Source of the DNA: an uncultured Bacteroidia bacterium
Lineage (GTDB): Bacteria > Bacteroidota > Bacteroidia > Bacteroidales > F082
NCBI GenBank assembly: GCA_902791165.1
Contig: CADAVB010000033.1
Span: 1 to 49,347, forward strand
Length of the DNA: 49,347 nt
Direction of reading: 5' to 3'
Part shown: one piece after another, positions 16,292 through 23,584 of the stretch
Layout of the letters: each line of letters starts with the position of its first letter
Numbering within the stretch: position 1 is the stretch's first letter
Notes under the pieces: model-generated
What the model saw: only the letters and a program-made list of their open reading frames with translations
Database searches by the model: none
What the model was told of the DNA's origin: nothing
Position numbers and translations under genes: made by a program

Positions 16292-16701
16292 CAGCCTTGG
16301 AAATTCATGGTGATGTTTACGATGACGTCGGGGTGCAGTGAGTGGCCCACGGGACAACTCTCGGCTGCAGCCCAAAGCAGCGTCTTTTGCCTTTCGGTGT
16401 ATTCCTTTGTGGGGAAGTTGAACACGATGTCGATTTGCCCGATGCGGCGCGGGTCGGTGTTCATGGTCTTTTTCACCGTGTAGGTTGTGCCGTCGATGTC
16501 GAACTTGTGGCCTTGCGCGCTGATGCCCATGATGGTCATCATGCAAGCGGCGAGAGCGCCACAGGCGAGGTCGGTGGGTGAGAAGGCTTCGCCTTTGCCG
16601 TGGTTGTCGGTGGGTGCGTCGGTGAGGATGGTCGCGCCCGACTGCACATGGGTCATCTCATTGCGTAGATTACCCTGATACGTTCCTTTTATTGTTGCCA
16701 T
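16291..16701 (-). CDS. OsmC family peroxiredoxin-like protein
   Basis: 136 residues, the usual OsmC/YhfA length. The two redox cysteines are Cys53 (ALAACMMTIMG) and Cys116 (AAAESCPVGHSL), within the family landmarks GKGEAFSPTDLACGALAAC and CPVGHSLHPDV. It is thought to detoxify organic hydroperoxides, or persulfides in some members, in the cytoplasm. It forms a two-gene unit with the TSCPD gene (1-nt overlap). No clear -7 box precedes it; the upstream spacer is the heptad repeat at 16723-16785. Confidence 0.9.
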   Translation of the reverse strand: MATIKGTYQGNLRNEMTHVQSGATILTDAPTDNHGKGEAFSPTDLACGALAACMMTIMGISAQGHKFDIDGTTYTVKKTMNTDPRRIGQIDIVFNFPTKEYTERQKTLLWAAAESCPVGHSLHPDVIVNITMNFQG

Positions 16702-16722
16702 ATTGTTAGTTGTTTAATTAGT

Positions 16723-16785
16723 GTGGAGTGTGGAGTGAGCAGTTAGGAGTTGTGAGAATTACTCAACACTCCTAACTCCAAACTC
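16723..16785. repeat. Heptad-periodic palindromic repeat after deoC
   Basis: Nine consecutive 7-mers: GTGGAGT, GTGGAGT, GAGCAGT, TAGGAGT, TGTGAGA, then ATTACTC, AACACTC, CTAACTC, CAAACTC. The first half pairs with the second, including perfect 10-bp arms AGTTAGGAGT/ACTCCTAACT at 16741-16750 and 16768-16777. The last heptad supplies two bases of the deoC stop codon (16784-16786). Confidence 0.85.
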
Positions 16786-17620
16786 ATAATTGTTCCAAAA
16801 TAAGTCCAGCCAGTCGGCTCGTGCCCACGCGGAAGAGATTCGGGTTGAGCCACTGTTCGCCGAGGATGTTTTTCACTAAATAATAATAGGTGAGCGCGTC
16901 GTCGGGTGTTTTCATGCCGCCGGCTGGCTTGAAGCCGACCTTCTTGCCCGTGGCCTCGTAGTATTCCTTGATGGTGTCAATCATGATGATGGCGGCCAAA
17001 GGCGTGGCGGCCACCGGCACCTTGCCCGTCGAGGTCTTGATGAAGTCGGCACCGGCGAGGATGGCCAATTCGCTGGCCTTGCGGATGTTTTCGACGGTTT
17101 GCAATTCGCCCGTTTCGAGGATGACTTTCAAATGCGCCTTGTCGCCGCAAGTTTCCTTGACGGCCTTGATTTCGTTGAAGACCTCATCATATTTTCCGGC
17201 AAGGAATGTGCCGCGTGAGATGACCATATCGACCTCATCCGCGCCTTCGTTGACGCAATACTCCACCTCCTTGATTTTCAGGTCGAAAGGCATCATACCC
17301 GAAGGGAAGGCGCAAGCCACCGTGGCCACACGGATGCCGCTGCCAGCCAACAGCTGCTTGGCCTGACGGATGAAGGGACTGTAAATGCAGATGGCAGGTA
17401 CGCTGAGATACGGCTTCTGCTTCGGGAAAGCCAGTGCCTTTTCGCAGAAGTCCTTGATTTTGGTCTCGTTGTCGAAGGCTTCCAAAGTGGTGAAGTCGAT
17501 GCTTTGGAAAATGGTTTTCAAGGCTTCTTTTTCGTGGCCTCTTTTCTTTTCTTCGTTGAGAATCAGCGCAATGCGCTCGTTGAGCGCGGCTTCGCTATGG
17601 TTGTAGGGTTTGAATTTCAT
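16784..17620 (-). CDS. deoC: Deoxyribose-phosphate aldolase
   Basis: 278 residues. TIM-barrel class I aldolase that splits 2-deoxyribose-5-phosphate into acetaldehyde and glyceraldehyde-3-phosphate in deoxynucleoside catabolism. Catalytic residues are visible: Schiff-base Lys195 in DFIKTSTGK, Lys231 in GFKPAGGM, and Asp131 in ADEVDMV. It belongs to the long-form DeoC group common in Bacteroidetes. It is probably monocistronic: a -7 box lies 18 nt upstream and the heptad repeat forms its 3' end. Confidence 0.96.
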   Translation of the reverse strand: MKFKPYNHSEAALNERIALILNEEKKRGHEKEALKTIFQSIDFTTLEAFDNETKIKDFCEKALAFPKQKPYLSVPAICIYSPFIRQAKQLLAGSGIRVATVACAFPSGMMPFDLKIKEVEYCVNEGADEVDMVISRGTFLAGKYDEVFNEIKAVKETCGDKAHLKVILETGELQTVENIRKASELAILAGADFIKTSTGKVPVAATPLAAIIMIDTIKEYYEATGKKVGFKPAGGMKTPDDALTYYYLVKNILGEQWLNPNLFRVGTSRLAGLILEQL

Positions 17621-17637
17621 GGTGATAGAATTTTAGG

Positions 17638-17645
17638 CAAAGGTA
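17638..17645 (-). promoter_or_regulatory. -7 box of deoC
   Basis: TACCTTTGC on the minus strand, 17 nt between the box and the ATG at 17620, which predicts a leader of about 10 nt. Confidence 0.7.
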
Positions 17646-17738
17646 AAGGTTTTTCTTGAAACAGTTCTCATTTTCTCAACCAAAGTCCAAAAAACCTGTC
17701 ATAAATATTGTATGATTTTTCGGTGTTCCCACCATCAA

Positions 17739-19703
17739 TTAGCCACGACGCACTTCATCCGTAAGTGATTCTATCGTCATCCTCATCCGCCATTTCCATT
17801 GGTTTTTGGCGTTTGCAGGCACATTGATTTGGTCGTCCGCTGGGTTGGGCGACCAAATTTTTTCGTCCAAGTCCAACAAGTCTTGCAGCGGGTAGATGTT
17901 CCATTTCGAGGGACTGTCCTGATGTTTTTCCATGATTTTCTTGAGCGTCTTGGCGGTGACTTTGCGGTCGTCAAGGTCGAGGTCGTCAAGAAATTGGCGG
18001 GTTCTGACTTTGTCTTCGGCCAACCAGCCGCGCAAGGAGGGCATATCGTGGGTGCCGGTGGTATAGACGCAGTTTTCGGGTAGGTCTTCGGTCTGTACAA
18101 ATTGGTGGCCAAAGACCTTGGGCATACGCTGCACCTCAAGGCTCAAGATGCCCAACCGTTGCATCACTTCAGGCACACAAGCGGGAATCATGCCGAGGTC
18201 TTCACCGCAGGCAATCATTTTCGTTGTATTGACCAAAGCGGGCAGTTTTTCCAAAGCTTTCTGTTTCCAAAACTCGTTGTGGCGGTGGTAATAGAAATCC
18301 TCGTAAATGCGGTCGATGGTCTGTTTTTGGTCGTCGCTGAGGGCTTGATAGGCCTTGGTTTTTTGCAGTTCGATGCGGGGATGGTACTTTTCGCTGTCGT
18401 GCGGGTCGGATATGAAAAGTGTATCGATATCTTTCTTCAAATGCTTGCTTTTGATGAAATGAAAACCTTGGTTTTCAATTTCTTCCATACTCAAAGGCAG
18501 GGCAGGGGAGAAATGCCCCAACAAGCCCGATTTGGCGGTTTTGGGAACCTCCCAAATGCGGAAAAAGCCCAAGATATGGTCGATGCGGTAGGCGTCGAAA
18601 TAGCGGGCCATCACTTGCAGGCGGCGTTGCCACCACGCATAGTCGTCCTTGGCCATTGCCTCCCAGTTGTAGGACGGGAAGCCCCAATTCTGACCCTCGG
18701 CGGCGAAGTCGTCGGGCGGCGCGCCCACTTGCACATCGAGGTTGAACAAGTCGGGATGCGATTTCACGTCCACGCCTGCGGGATTCACGCCAATAGGGAT
18801 GTCGCCTTTCAGCAGCAAGCCCTTGTCGTGCAAGGCTTTGACGGCTTCGCGCAGTTGCTTGTCGCAATGGTATTGCAGAAAAAGGTGGATTTCTGTGCCG
18901 TTGCCGTCGCGCTTGGCGCAAAATTGGGCGTAGTCGGGCAACCAGTCTTCGTTTTCTTTTACAAATTGCTGGAAATCATCGCTGTTTTTCAGTGTTTCCC
19001 ATTGCTGCTCGAAGGCGATTTGGAAGTGTTTCCATTTGGCTTTCAGCACCTTGGGATAATCGACTGAATCTTTTCCGTTGAGCGTCGTCCTCGTCCGCTT
19101 GAAAGCCGCGTCTTCCTTGATGCCCAATTGCTTGAGGTTCAGGTAAATCGGATTCAGAGCAAAGGCCGAAATGGCGTTGTATGGATAGGAATCGCGCCAG
19201 TCGTAGTGTGCCGTTGTGTCGTTGATGGGTAGGATTTGTATGATTTTCAGTCCGTTGGCCACGCACCAATCACCCAATTTCGGCAGGTCGGCATATTCCC
19301 CGATGCCGAAATCGTCCTCTGTGCGCAGGCTGAACAATGGCACGGCCACGCCTTTCATGGTTTGCCTTTCGGTGAGGCCGAACCAGTCCCAAATGCGGTC
19401 TTTGCCCTCGGGCAGGATGCGGTTGGGACCGTCCTCCCAACGGATTTGGCCGTTTTCGCGGATGAAATATTTGTATTCCGTGGTCGGTAGAGACGCACGG
19501 CCGTTCGTCTCGATTCTTGGTTTTGTTTTTTTAGGAGACGCAAGGCATTGCGTCTCTACAGAGGCAGACCAAATCCCAGGCCCCACATATTCCATCGGAA
19601 TGGCCTTTTCCGTGTTCCAATTGCCTAATGCTGCGCTGTTTCCCGTGAGGAACAATTCCTCGCCCCAGCGGCTGTCGTATCTGAGTTTGAATAGGGTTTT
19701 CAT
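17739..19703 (-). CDS. malQ: 4-alpha-glucanotransferase (GH77) with one starch-binding domain
   Basis: 654 residues. One CBM20-like domain (about 1-105, WGEELFLTGNSAALGNWNTEKAIPM) is followed by a GH77 amylomaltase domain. Catalytic signatures are the nucleophile Asp in YFDAYRIDHILGFFR, the acid/base Glu in ACGEDLGMIP and the third carboxylate in TGTHDMPSLRGW. It transfers maltodextrin segments in glycogen/starch metabolism. Bacteroides MalQ usually carries two CBM20 domains (~890 residues), so this is a short form. Residues 49-73 are encoded by a double palindromic repeat (19487-19559) that interrupts the CBM20 in frame. The predicted promoter sits 5 nt before the ATG, implying a nearly leaderless mRNA. 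Confidence 0.92.
   Translation of the reverse strand: MKTLFKLRYDSRWGEELFLTGNSAALGNWNTEKAIPMEYVGPGIWSASVETQCLASPKKTKPRIETNGRASLPTTEYKYFIRENGQIRWEDGPNRILPEGKDRIWDWFGLTERQTMKGVAVPLFSLRTEDDFGIGEYADLPKLGDWCVANGLKIIQILPINDTTAHYDWRDSYPYNAISAFALNPIYLNLKQLGIKEDAAFKRTRTTLNGKDSVDYPKVLKAKWKHFQIAFEQQWETLKNSDDFQQFVKENEDWLPDYAQFCAKRDGNGTEIHLFLQYHCDKQLREAVKALHDKGLLLKGDIPIGVNPAGVDVKSHPDLFNLDVQVGAPPDDFAAEGQNWGFPSYNWEAMAKDDYAWWQRRLQVMARYFDAYRIDHILGFFRIWEVPKTAKSGLLGHFSPALPLSMEEIENQGFHFIKSKHLKKDIDTLFISDPHDSEKYHPRIELQKTKAYQALSDDQKQTIDRIYEDFYYHRHNEFWKQKALEKLPALVNTTKMIACGEDLGMIPACVPEVMQRLGILSLEVQRMPKVFGHQFVQTEDLPENCVYTTGTHDMPSLRGWLAEDKVRTRQFLDDLDLDDRKVTAKTLKKIMEKHQDSPSKWNIYPLQDLLDLDEKIWSPNPADDQINVPANAKNQWKWRMRMTIESLTDEVRRG
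19487..19559. repeat. Double GTAG...CTAC palindrome inserted in malQ
   Basis: Outer arms GTAGAGACGC/GCGTCTCTAC. The right half is a perfect hairpin GAGACGCAA/TTGCGTCTC; the left half, GAGACGCACGGCCGTTCGTCTC, is near-palindromic. The two are joined by a T-rich 21-nt linker. On the coding strand they give VETQCLASP and IETNGRASLP, in the same frame as the isomerase copy. Confidence 0.85.
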
Positions 19704-19707
19704 GCCG

Positions 19708-19715
19708 CAAAGGTA
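19708..19715 (-). promoter_or_regulatory. -7 box of malQ directly before the start codon
   Basis: TACCTTTGC on the minus strand. Only 4 nt separate the box from the ATG at 19703, so transcription should start at or within a base or two of the ATG. Confidence 0.65.
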
Positions 19716-19720
19716 GTGAA

Positions 19721-21139
19721 TTATTCCAAGCGCATCTTATAAAGACTTCTTCTGTCGCTTCCTGCGGTTTGTGTGTTGTTCAAAAACAGGTAATACACTT
19801 CGCCGTTATAGACTTGGATGTTTTGCGGGAAAGTGTGCTCCGAGAGGCGTATCTCATGTTTTGGTTTGCCATCGGCCAAATCGATTTCCTTCAAGGTGAC
19901 GATGCCGTTGGATGAGAATTGGGCATAACACTGGCCAGTGACTTCATCTATGATGAGTTTTTCGTCCCAAGGATTGTTGATCATCAAATTCTTGAAATAG
20001 CCTGTCTTGTGAAAACCAATCTCACAAGTGGCCGTTTGACGCCCCAGGTTGTCGAATTTTAGCAGGTTGTCGTTTTGGAAATCAAAAATATAGATGGAGT
20101 CTTTGATAAGGATGGCGGGACAATAGATTGGCTTGAAAAGGATGCGGTTATACAGATGGCTCATCATCTGTCTCCGTTCTTCTACCTCGTTGTCTTTTTG
20201 ATAGTTCATTTCGGACCGCTGCCGTGAGCTTGCAACCGATTTTTCGATTCCTTTCTCCGTTGGCGCATCTTCTTGAAACTCATCCAGCATCATATCTATT
20301 TTTCGGTCTCTTATCGCATCCCTTTGGGCGTTCCGGGCCATTTCCGAGGCGGCACCGTCCAAGTTGGCCATTATGCTTGTTTCTTTGGTGTTGCGGTTCA
20401 CCATCACATAAGCCAGCTGCTGCTGCATATTGTAATAGTTCTGAAGCACCATGATGCTGTCTGTCAATATCTTGACGGGTTTCAGCTTCTGCCCGAACAG
20501 TTCTTTCTTGCAGCCGTAGAGCAGTTGCAGTTGCTTGCCGTCGCAATAGATTTGATAGGTGGAGTCGGGGCCGATGAGATGCAGGTTGTCGAAGGCATCG
20601 CGGTATAGTTCCTGATATTTGCGCGAGATGGGCTTGCGCGAAATGGTATCTTGTTCGAAACCAAGATGAAGCAACACGGATTCGTAGCCGTTGCCCGCCA
20701 CCATATAAATGCCGTCGTGCTGCACCTTGTAGTCGATAACCCAGACTTTTTTGTTGGCGTAGGCCAAATGTGGCGCGTTTTCCGTTACCGTCACCTCTTG
20801 CAAGGTGTTGGTTTTGTCCTGCATGATGACGAGCATGGAATAACGGCCTTTCTCGTTGATAACAAGTATGTCTTTCTCGATACGTATGAACTTGGTGTTG
20901 AAACTCAAATGCGAAAGGCTAAACGTTTCATCCAAGCGTGTGGCAATGCGGGCAAATCCATCCCCATCGGTGACGCTGCGGAGGTTGTTTTTCGCGTCAT
21001 ATATGGCCACGTCTTTGATGCCAGTGCCTGTGGAGTCGCAAACCAACGCATCCACCACAAAAACTTCGTTTTTTGTTTGGGCGGAAATAGTTAATATGGT
21101 GAAAATCAATAATATGAAAAGGATAAAGCTCTTTTTCAT
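19721..21139 (-). CDS. Predicted secreted protein with carboxypeptidase-like domain and beta-propeller, paralogue 1
   Basis: 472 residues. Signal peptide (1-20, LTISAQ), a CarboxypepD_reg-like beta-sandwich (about 25-115, DALVCDSTGTGIKDVAIYDAK), the linking motif LQEVTVTENAPHLAYANKKVWVIDY, then repeated beta-blade-like segments suggesting a 6-bladed propeller, interrupted by a charged helical insert (about 265-330). There is no sorting domain. It is clearly related to the gene at 23585-24850. Function is unknown. I chose the start at 21139 because it opens the signal peptide; ATGs at 21166 and 21187 are in frame but add a charged leader. The two paralogues flank the hipBA/YARHG segment. Confidence 0.75.
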   Translation of the reverse strand: MKKSFILFILLIFTILTISAQTKNEVFVVDALVCDSTGTGIKDVAIYDAKNNLRSVTDGDGFARIATRLDETFSLSHLSFNTKFIRIEKDILVINEKGRYSMLVIMQDKTNTLQEVTVTENAPHLAYANKKVWVIDYKVQHDGIYMVAGNGYESVLLHLGFEQDTISRKPISRKYQELYRDAFDNLHLIGPDSTYQIYCDGKQLQLLYGCKKELFGQKLKPVKILTDSIMVLQNYYNMQQQLAYVMVNRNTKETSIMANLDGAASEMARNAQRDAIRDRKIDMMLDEFQEDAPTEKGIEKSVASSRQRSEMNYQKDNEVEERRQMMSHLYNRILFKPIYCPAILIKDSIYIFDFQNDNLLKFDNLGRQTATCEIGFHKTGYFKNLMINNPWDEKLIIDEVTGQCYAQFSSNGIVTLKEIDLADGKPKHEIRLSEHTFPQNIQVYNGEVYYLFLNNTQTAGSDRRSLYKMRLE

Positions 21140-21177
21140 AAGCGGGGATTTTCGCGGGTTTTTCATTGAAAAACTCA

Positions 21178-21185
21178 CAAAAATC
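21178..21185 (-). promoter_or_regulatory. Degenerate -7 box in the leader of paralogue 1
   Basis: GATTTTTG on the minus strand (one mismatch to TAnnTTTG), 38 nt from the ATG at 21139. The surrounding ~60 nt resemble the leader at 22024-22080 almost base for base. Confidence 0.4.
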
Positions 21186-21222
21186 ATTCCAAAAACTGGC
21201 TGGGATTAGGAATTTGTTTATT

Positions 21223-22023
21223 TCATTGTTGCGGCTCCGTCACATAGTCGTCGTGATTGGGGTCGTTTTCCACGGCTTTGATAAGCTCGACGTTCAGTCT
21301 CTCGATGAAATTGAGCTTGACCTCGTCGTTGGAAGCGGCGGGCTTGTACCAAGGCATACTGGAAAAATACTCCTGCAAGTCCTTCGACTGGAAACGGTAG
21401 CCGTGTCGTGCCATGATTTCGTTGCGCATGATGCGTAGCGTCGATTTGTTCATCTTGCGGAACTGCTTGTCGTTGAGCAGGGTGGTGCTGGTGTAGGCGA
21501 AGCGTGGCACATCGGGATTTGATTTGTGGAACTCGATGTAATTGATGCCATCGCGCTCCCACCAGCCGCTGTCATCGTTGAACGTGAGGCCGCAAAGAAT
21601 GAAACCGTCCAAAGTGGAAATGATTTCCCAAGTGCCCTGCAAGCGGTGGTTGCGCTTGGCATCGTCGGGGACGACGGTGATGTAGCCCATCACCAAGCCG
21701 TTGAAGGTTTCCACCTCGTAGTTGGCCGGCACAGAGTTGTCAATGACCTTGTCCCACTCGATGACAAGTTCCGAAGGGCTGCCTTTCTGCTCAAATTCTC
21801 CGATGAGTTGCTCCTTGAACCTCGCTATGTTGAGCTTTTGCGCGTCCCATTCGGTCTCGTTCGACATCACGGTTTGCAGCAGGTTATAGCTGTCGTAGAA
21901 GCAGAGCACGTCTAAGCCGTCGCGCTTCTGGTGGCGCACGGTGGCGATGTCGCTGTGCAGGTTGAGGTAGTCGTTTGGCCCGTCGGCGACGGTGTAGATA
22001 ACGAGGATAAAATTCTTTTTGAT
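21223..22023 (-). CDS. YARHG domain protein with a lost or non-standard start codon
   Basis: The frame is open from just after hipA to 21223. The C-terminal region has an intact YARHG domain: RIMRNEIMARHGYRFQSKDLQEYFSSMPWYKP-like, ending about 35 residues before the stop. No ATG exists in the upstream part of the frame; the first usual start is a GTG at 21939 (238 residues). The coding sequence visibly continues upstream, and alignment with the leader and first codons of the neighbouring gene (start 21139) puts the original start at 22021-22023, which now reads ATC: (I)KKNFILVI against MKKSFILFI. From there it would be 266 residues. YARHG domains are extracellular modules of unknown function. 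It follows hipA by 58 nt. Confidence 0.6.
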   Translation of the reverse strand: MKKNFILVIYTVADGPNDYLNLHSDIATVRHQKRDGLDVLCFYDSYNLLQTVMSNETEWDAQKLNIARFKEQLIGEFEQKGSPSELVIEWDKVIDNSVPANYEVETFNGLVMGYITVVPDDAKRNHRLQGTWEIISTLDGFILCGLTFNDDSGWWERDGINYIEFHKSNPDVPRFAYTSTTLLNDKQFRKMNKSTLRIMRNEIMARHGYRFQSKDLQEYFSSMPWYKPAASNDEVKLNFIERLNVELIKAVENDPNHDDYVTEPQQ

Positions 22024-22060
22024 AAGTGTTTTTTTGCGGGTAAAACTGATGGAATTGCTA

Positions 22061-22068
22061 CAAAAATC
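22061..22068 (-). promoter_or_regulatory. Degenerate -7 box in the leader of the YARHG gene
   Basis: GATTTTTG on the minus strand, 37 nt upstream of the mutated start ATC (22021-22023). It matches the box of the 21139 gene in sequence and spacing. Confidence 0.4.
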
Positions 22069-22081
22069 GCTCCAAAAAGTG

Positions 22082-23164
22082 TTATCTCACCTTACAAATC
22101 TTACGGATTTCCTCAAACACCGCGTCGGCTTCTTCTTTGGACAATCCAAACTTCGCGGCAAGTTGAACGGCATCCGTTTTTCCAGGGTCTTTGTAGTTGC
22201 CGTTCACAGAAAGGCTGTGGAACCCGCCGAAGCCTTCGCAGGGCAACACATCGTAAGCGGGTGCTAATTGCCATGCGTCGTTGCGGTGGATGAAGGCGAA
22301 GTTCTTCACATGGTCGTCGCAGTTGCCGATGAGGAGGTTGAACGCCATCAAACGGAACACTTTCCAGAGTTCCTTGACGGAATGGGTCAGTTGGCTACAC
22401 GCCCAAAACAAGTGCCCGTAGTCGGCGGTGGGCAGGTGAAAATCGAGATTCATCAGGGCGGAGAGGCTGATAACGTGAAGTTTACCGCCTTCTTCGGTGC
22501 GGTCGAAACGCTTGGTGCCGAAATATTTGCCGTCAAAAAGCCGTGTTTCAGCCATCTCGATGCCACATTCGCGGGCCAGGAGCGAGGTCTCGTATTCGAT
22601 TTTGCCCACATGGGGCGGGTCGGTGCGGTCGCGGAACTTCACTAACCACTCGGCTCCGTCATAATGCACAAACACTTTGGGCCTCGTTCCGCCCGAAGAA
22701 CCGCCGCGCCGCCAAGCCTTGTCGAGGTTGTCGGAATAGTCGGTGTTCAGCACGCGCTGCGATTCTTCCGCCATGCGGTCGAGGTCGATGATGTCTTGCT
22801 CATCAACGGTGCTGAGGTCGGGATGGTATTCCAGTGCGCCGCGACCTCGGCTCCCGACAAACATCAGTTGCTCAAGTAAGTTCAAGGAAGCCAACGACTT
22901 GCCTTGTGCTCTCAAATAGCGGTCGAGTATCAAGGCACTCCATCCGTCGGGAAGGCTGTCGTCGAACACGCCGAAGTTGCCCTCAAAAGGCTTGGCTTCG
23001 GCGGTAAACAACCTTGACTCTAAAGGCAGGTGAAACGGCGAAATGGAAATACCGTTCCGAATCCAGTCCGCATCATATTCAAACAAAGCCCGGCCATCCT
23101 TGTCCAAGGCTATCCGCCCGACTTTGCGGGAGTCCATCGTCACTTCTACAACCTTCTCATTCAT
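22082..23164 (-). CDS. hipA: HipA-family serine/threonine kinase toxin
   Basis: 360 residues. N-terminal couple_hipA domain (about 5-110, VGRIALDKDGRALFEYDADWI...PDGWSALILDRYL) and HipA_C kinase domain. Kinase residues are in place: Gly-rich GGSSGGTRPKVF (154-165), catalytic motif NCDDHVKN (281-288), metal-binding Asp305 in LAPAYDVLP. HipA toxins phosphorylate aminoacyl-tRNA synthetases such as GltX in E. coli, causing growth arrest and persistence; the target here is unknown. The start at 23164 overlaps hipB by 8 nt. It is in an operon with hipB and the kinase looks intact. Confidence 0.92.
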   Translation of the reverse strand: MNEKVVEVTMDSRKVGRIALDKDGRALFEYDADWIRNGISISPFHLPLESRLFTAEAKPFEGNFGVFDDSLPDGWSALILDRYLRAQGKSLASLNLLEQLMFVGSRGRGALEYHPDLSTVDEQDIIDLDRMAEESQRVLNTDYSDNLDKAWRRGGSSGGTRPKVFVHYDGAEWLVKFRDRTDPPHVGKIEYETSLLARECGIEMAETRLFDGKYFGTKRFDRTEEGGKLHVISLSALMNLDFHLPTADYGHLFWACSQLTHSVKELWKVFRLMAFNLLIGNCDDHVKNFAFIHRNDAWQLAPAYDVLPCEGFGGFHSLSVNGNYKDPGKTDAVQLAAKFGLSKEEADAVFEEIRKICKVR

Positions 23165-23483
23165 TGCGTTTCCCTCGCTTTCTGTTGTTTTGTGAGGCGT
23201 TGATTGCCTCGTCCAAAGTGGCGTATTTGTGTGCAGCAAACACTTGGTCGAAGTCGTTCAAGGCATCCAAGGCGTAGGCGACATGAAGCAACCCGTCCAA
23301 GGAAATCTTGCCTGTCCGCTCAAAGCGGCGGTAAGTCGCCAAAGGCAATCCCGACCGCACCGAAAGCCCTTCCTGCGTCAGGTTCATTTCCAATCGGCGT
23401 GTCTTTGCCCGTTGCGCCAAAGCCTTTGCCTTTCCCTCTGGCGAAACAATATCAAATGATAATATATTATTAGTTTTTGCCAT
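23157..23483 (-). CDS. hipB: HipB-type HTH antitoxin
   Basis: 108 residues. Xre-family helix-turn-helix at about 33-85 (TQEGLSVRSGLPLATYRRFERTGK, SLDGLLHVAYALDAL), with a basic C-terminal tail (NNRKRGKRNE). It would bind and neutralise HipA and repress its own promoter. The gene precedes hipA with an 8-nt overlap, the classic hipBA order. An exact -7 box lies 34 nt upstream. The 35 nt upstream of the ATG contain the direct repeat ATAAC-ATT-ATAAC, a possible operator, but this is weak evidence. Confidence 0.88.
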   Translation of the reverse strand: MAKTNNILSFDIVSPEGKAKALAQRAKTRRLEMNLTQEGLSVRSGLPLATYRRFERTGKISLDGLLHVAYALDALNDFDQVFAAHKYATLDEAINASQNNRKRGKRNE

Positions 23484-23517
23484 TTTTTACAATCAACTGT
23501 TATAATGTTATCACTTG

Positions 23518-23525
23518 CAAAGATA
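23518..23525 (-). promoter_or_regulatory. -7 box of hipBA
   Basis: TATCTTTGC on the minus strand, predicting a leader of about 25-30 nt that contains the ATAAC direct repeat. Confidence 0.65.
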
Positions 23526-23584
23526 CGACTTTTTGCAAATATGGAGGTGTTTATTCAGATTTTTTTTGCAATACATCCTTCCTT

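Noticed and set aside
16292-16546. Longer TSCPD protein start
   Set aside because: The extra residues are an out-of-frame translation of the OsmC gene; the family starts at MKYTYR (16291).
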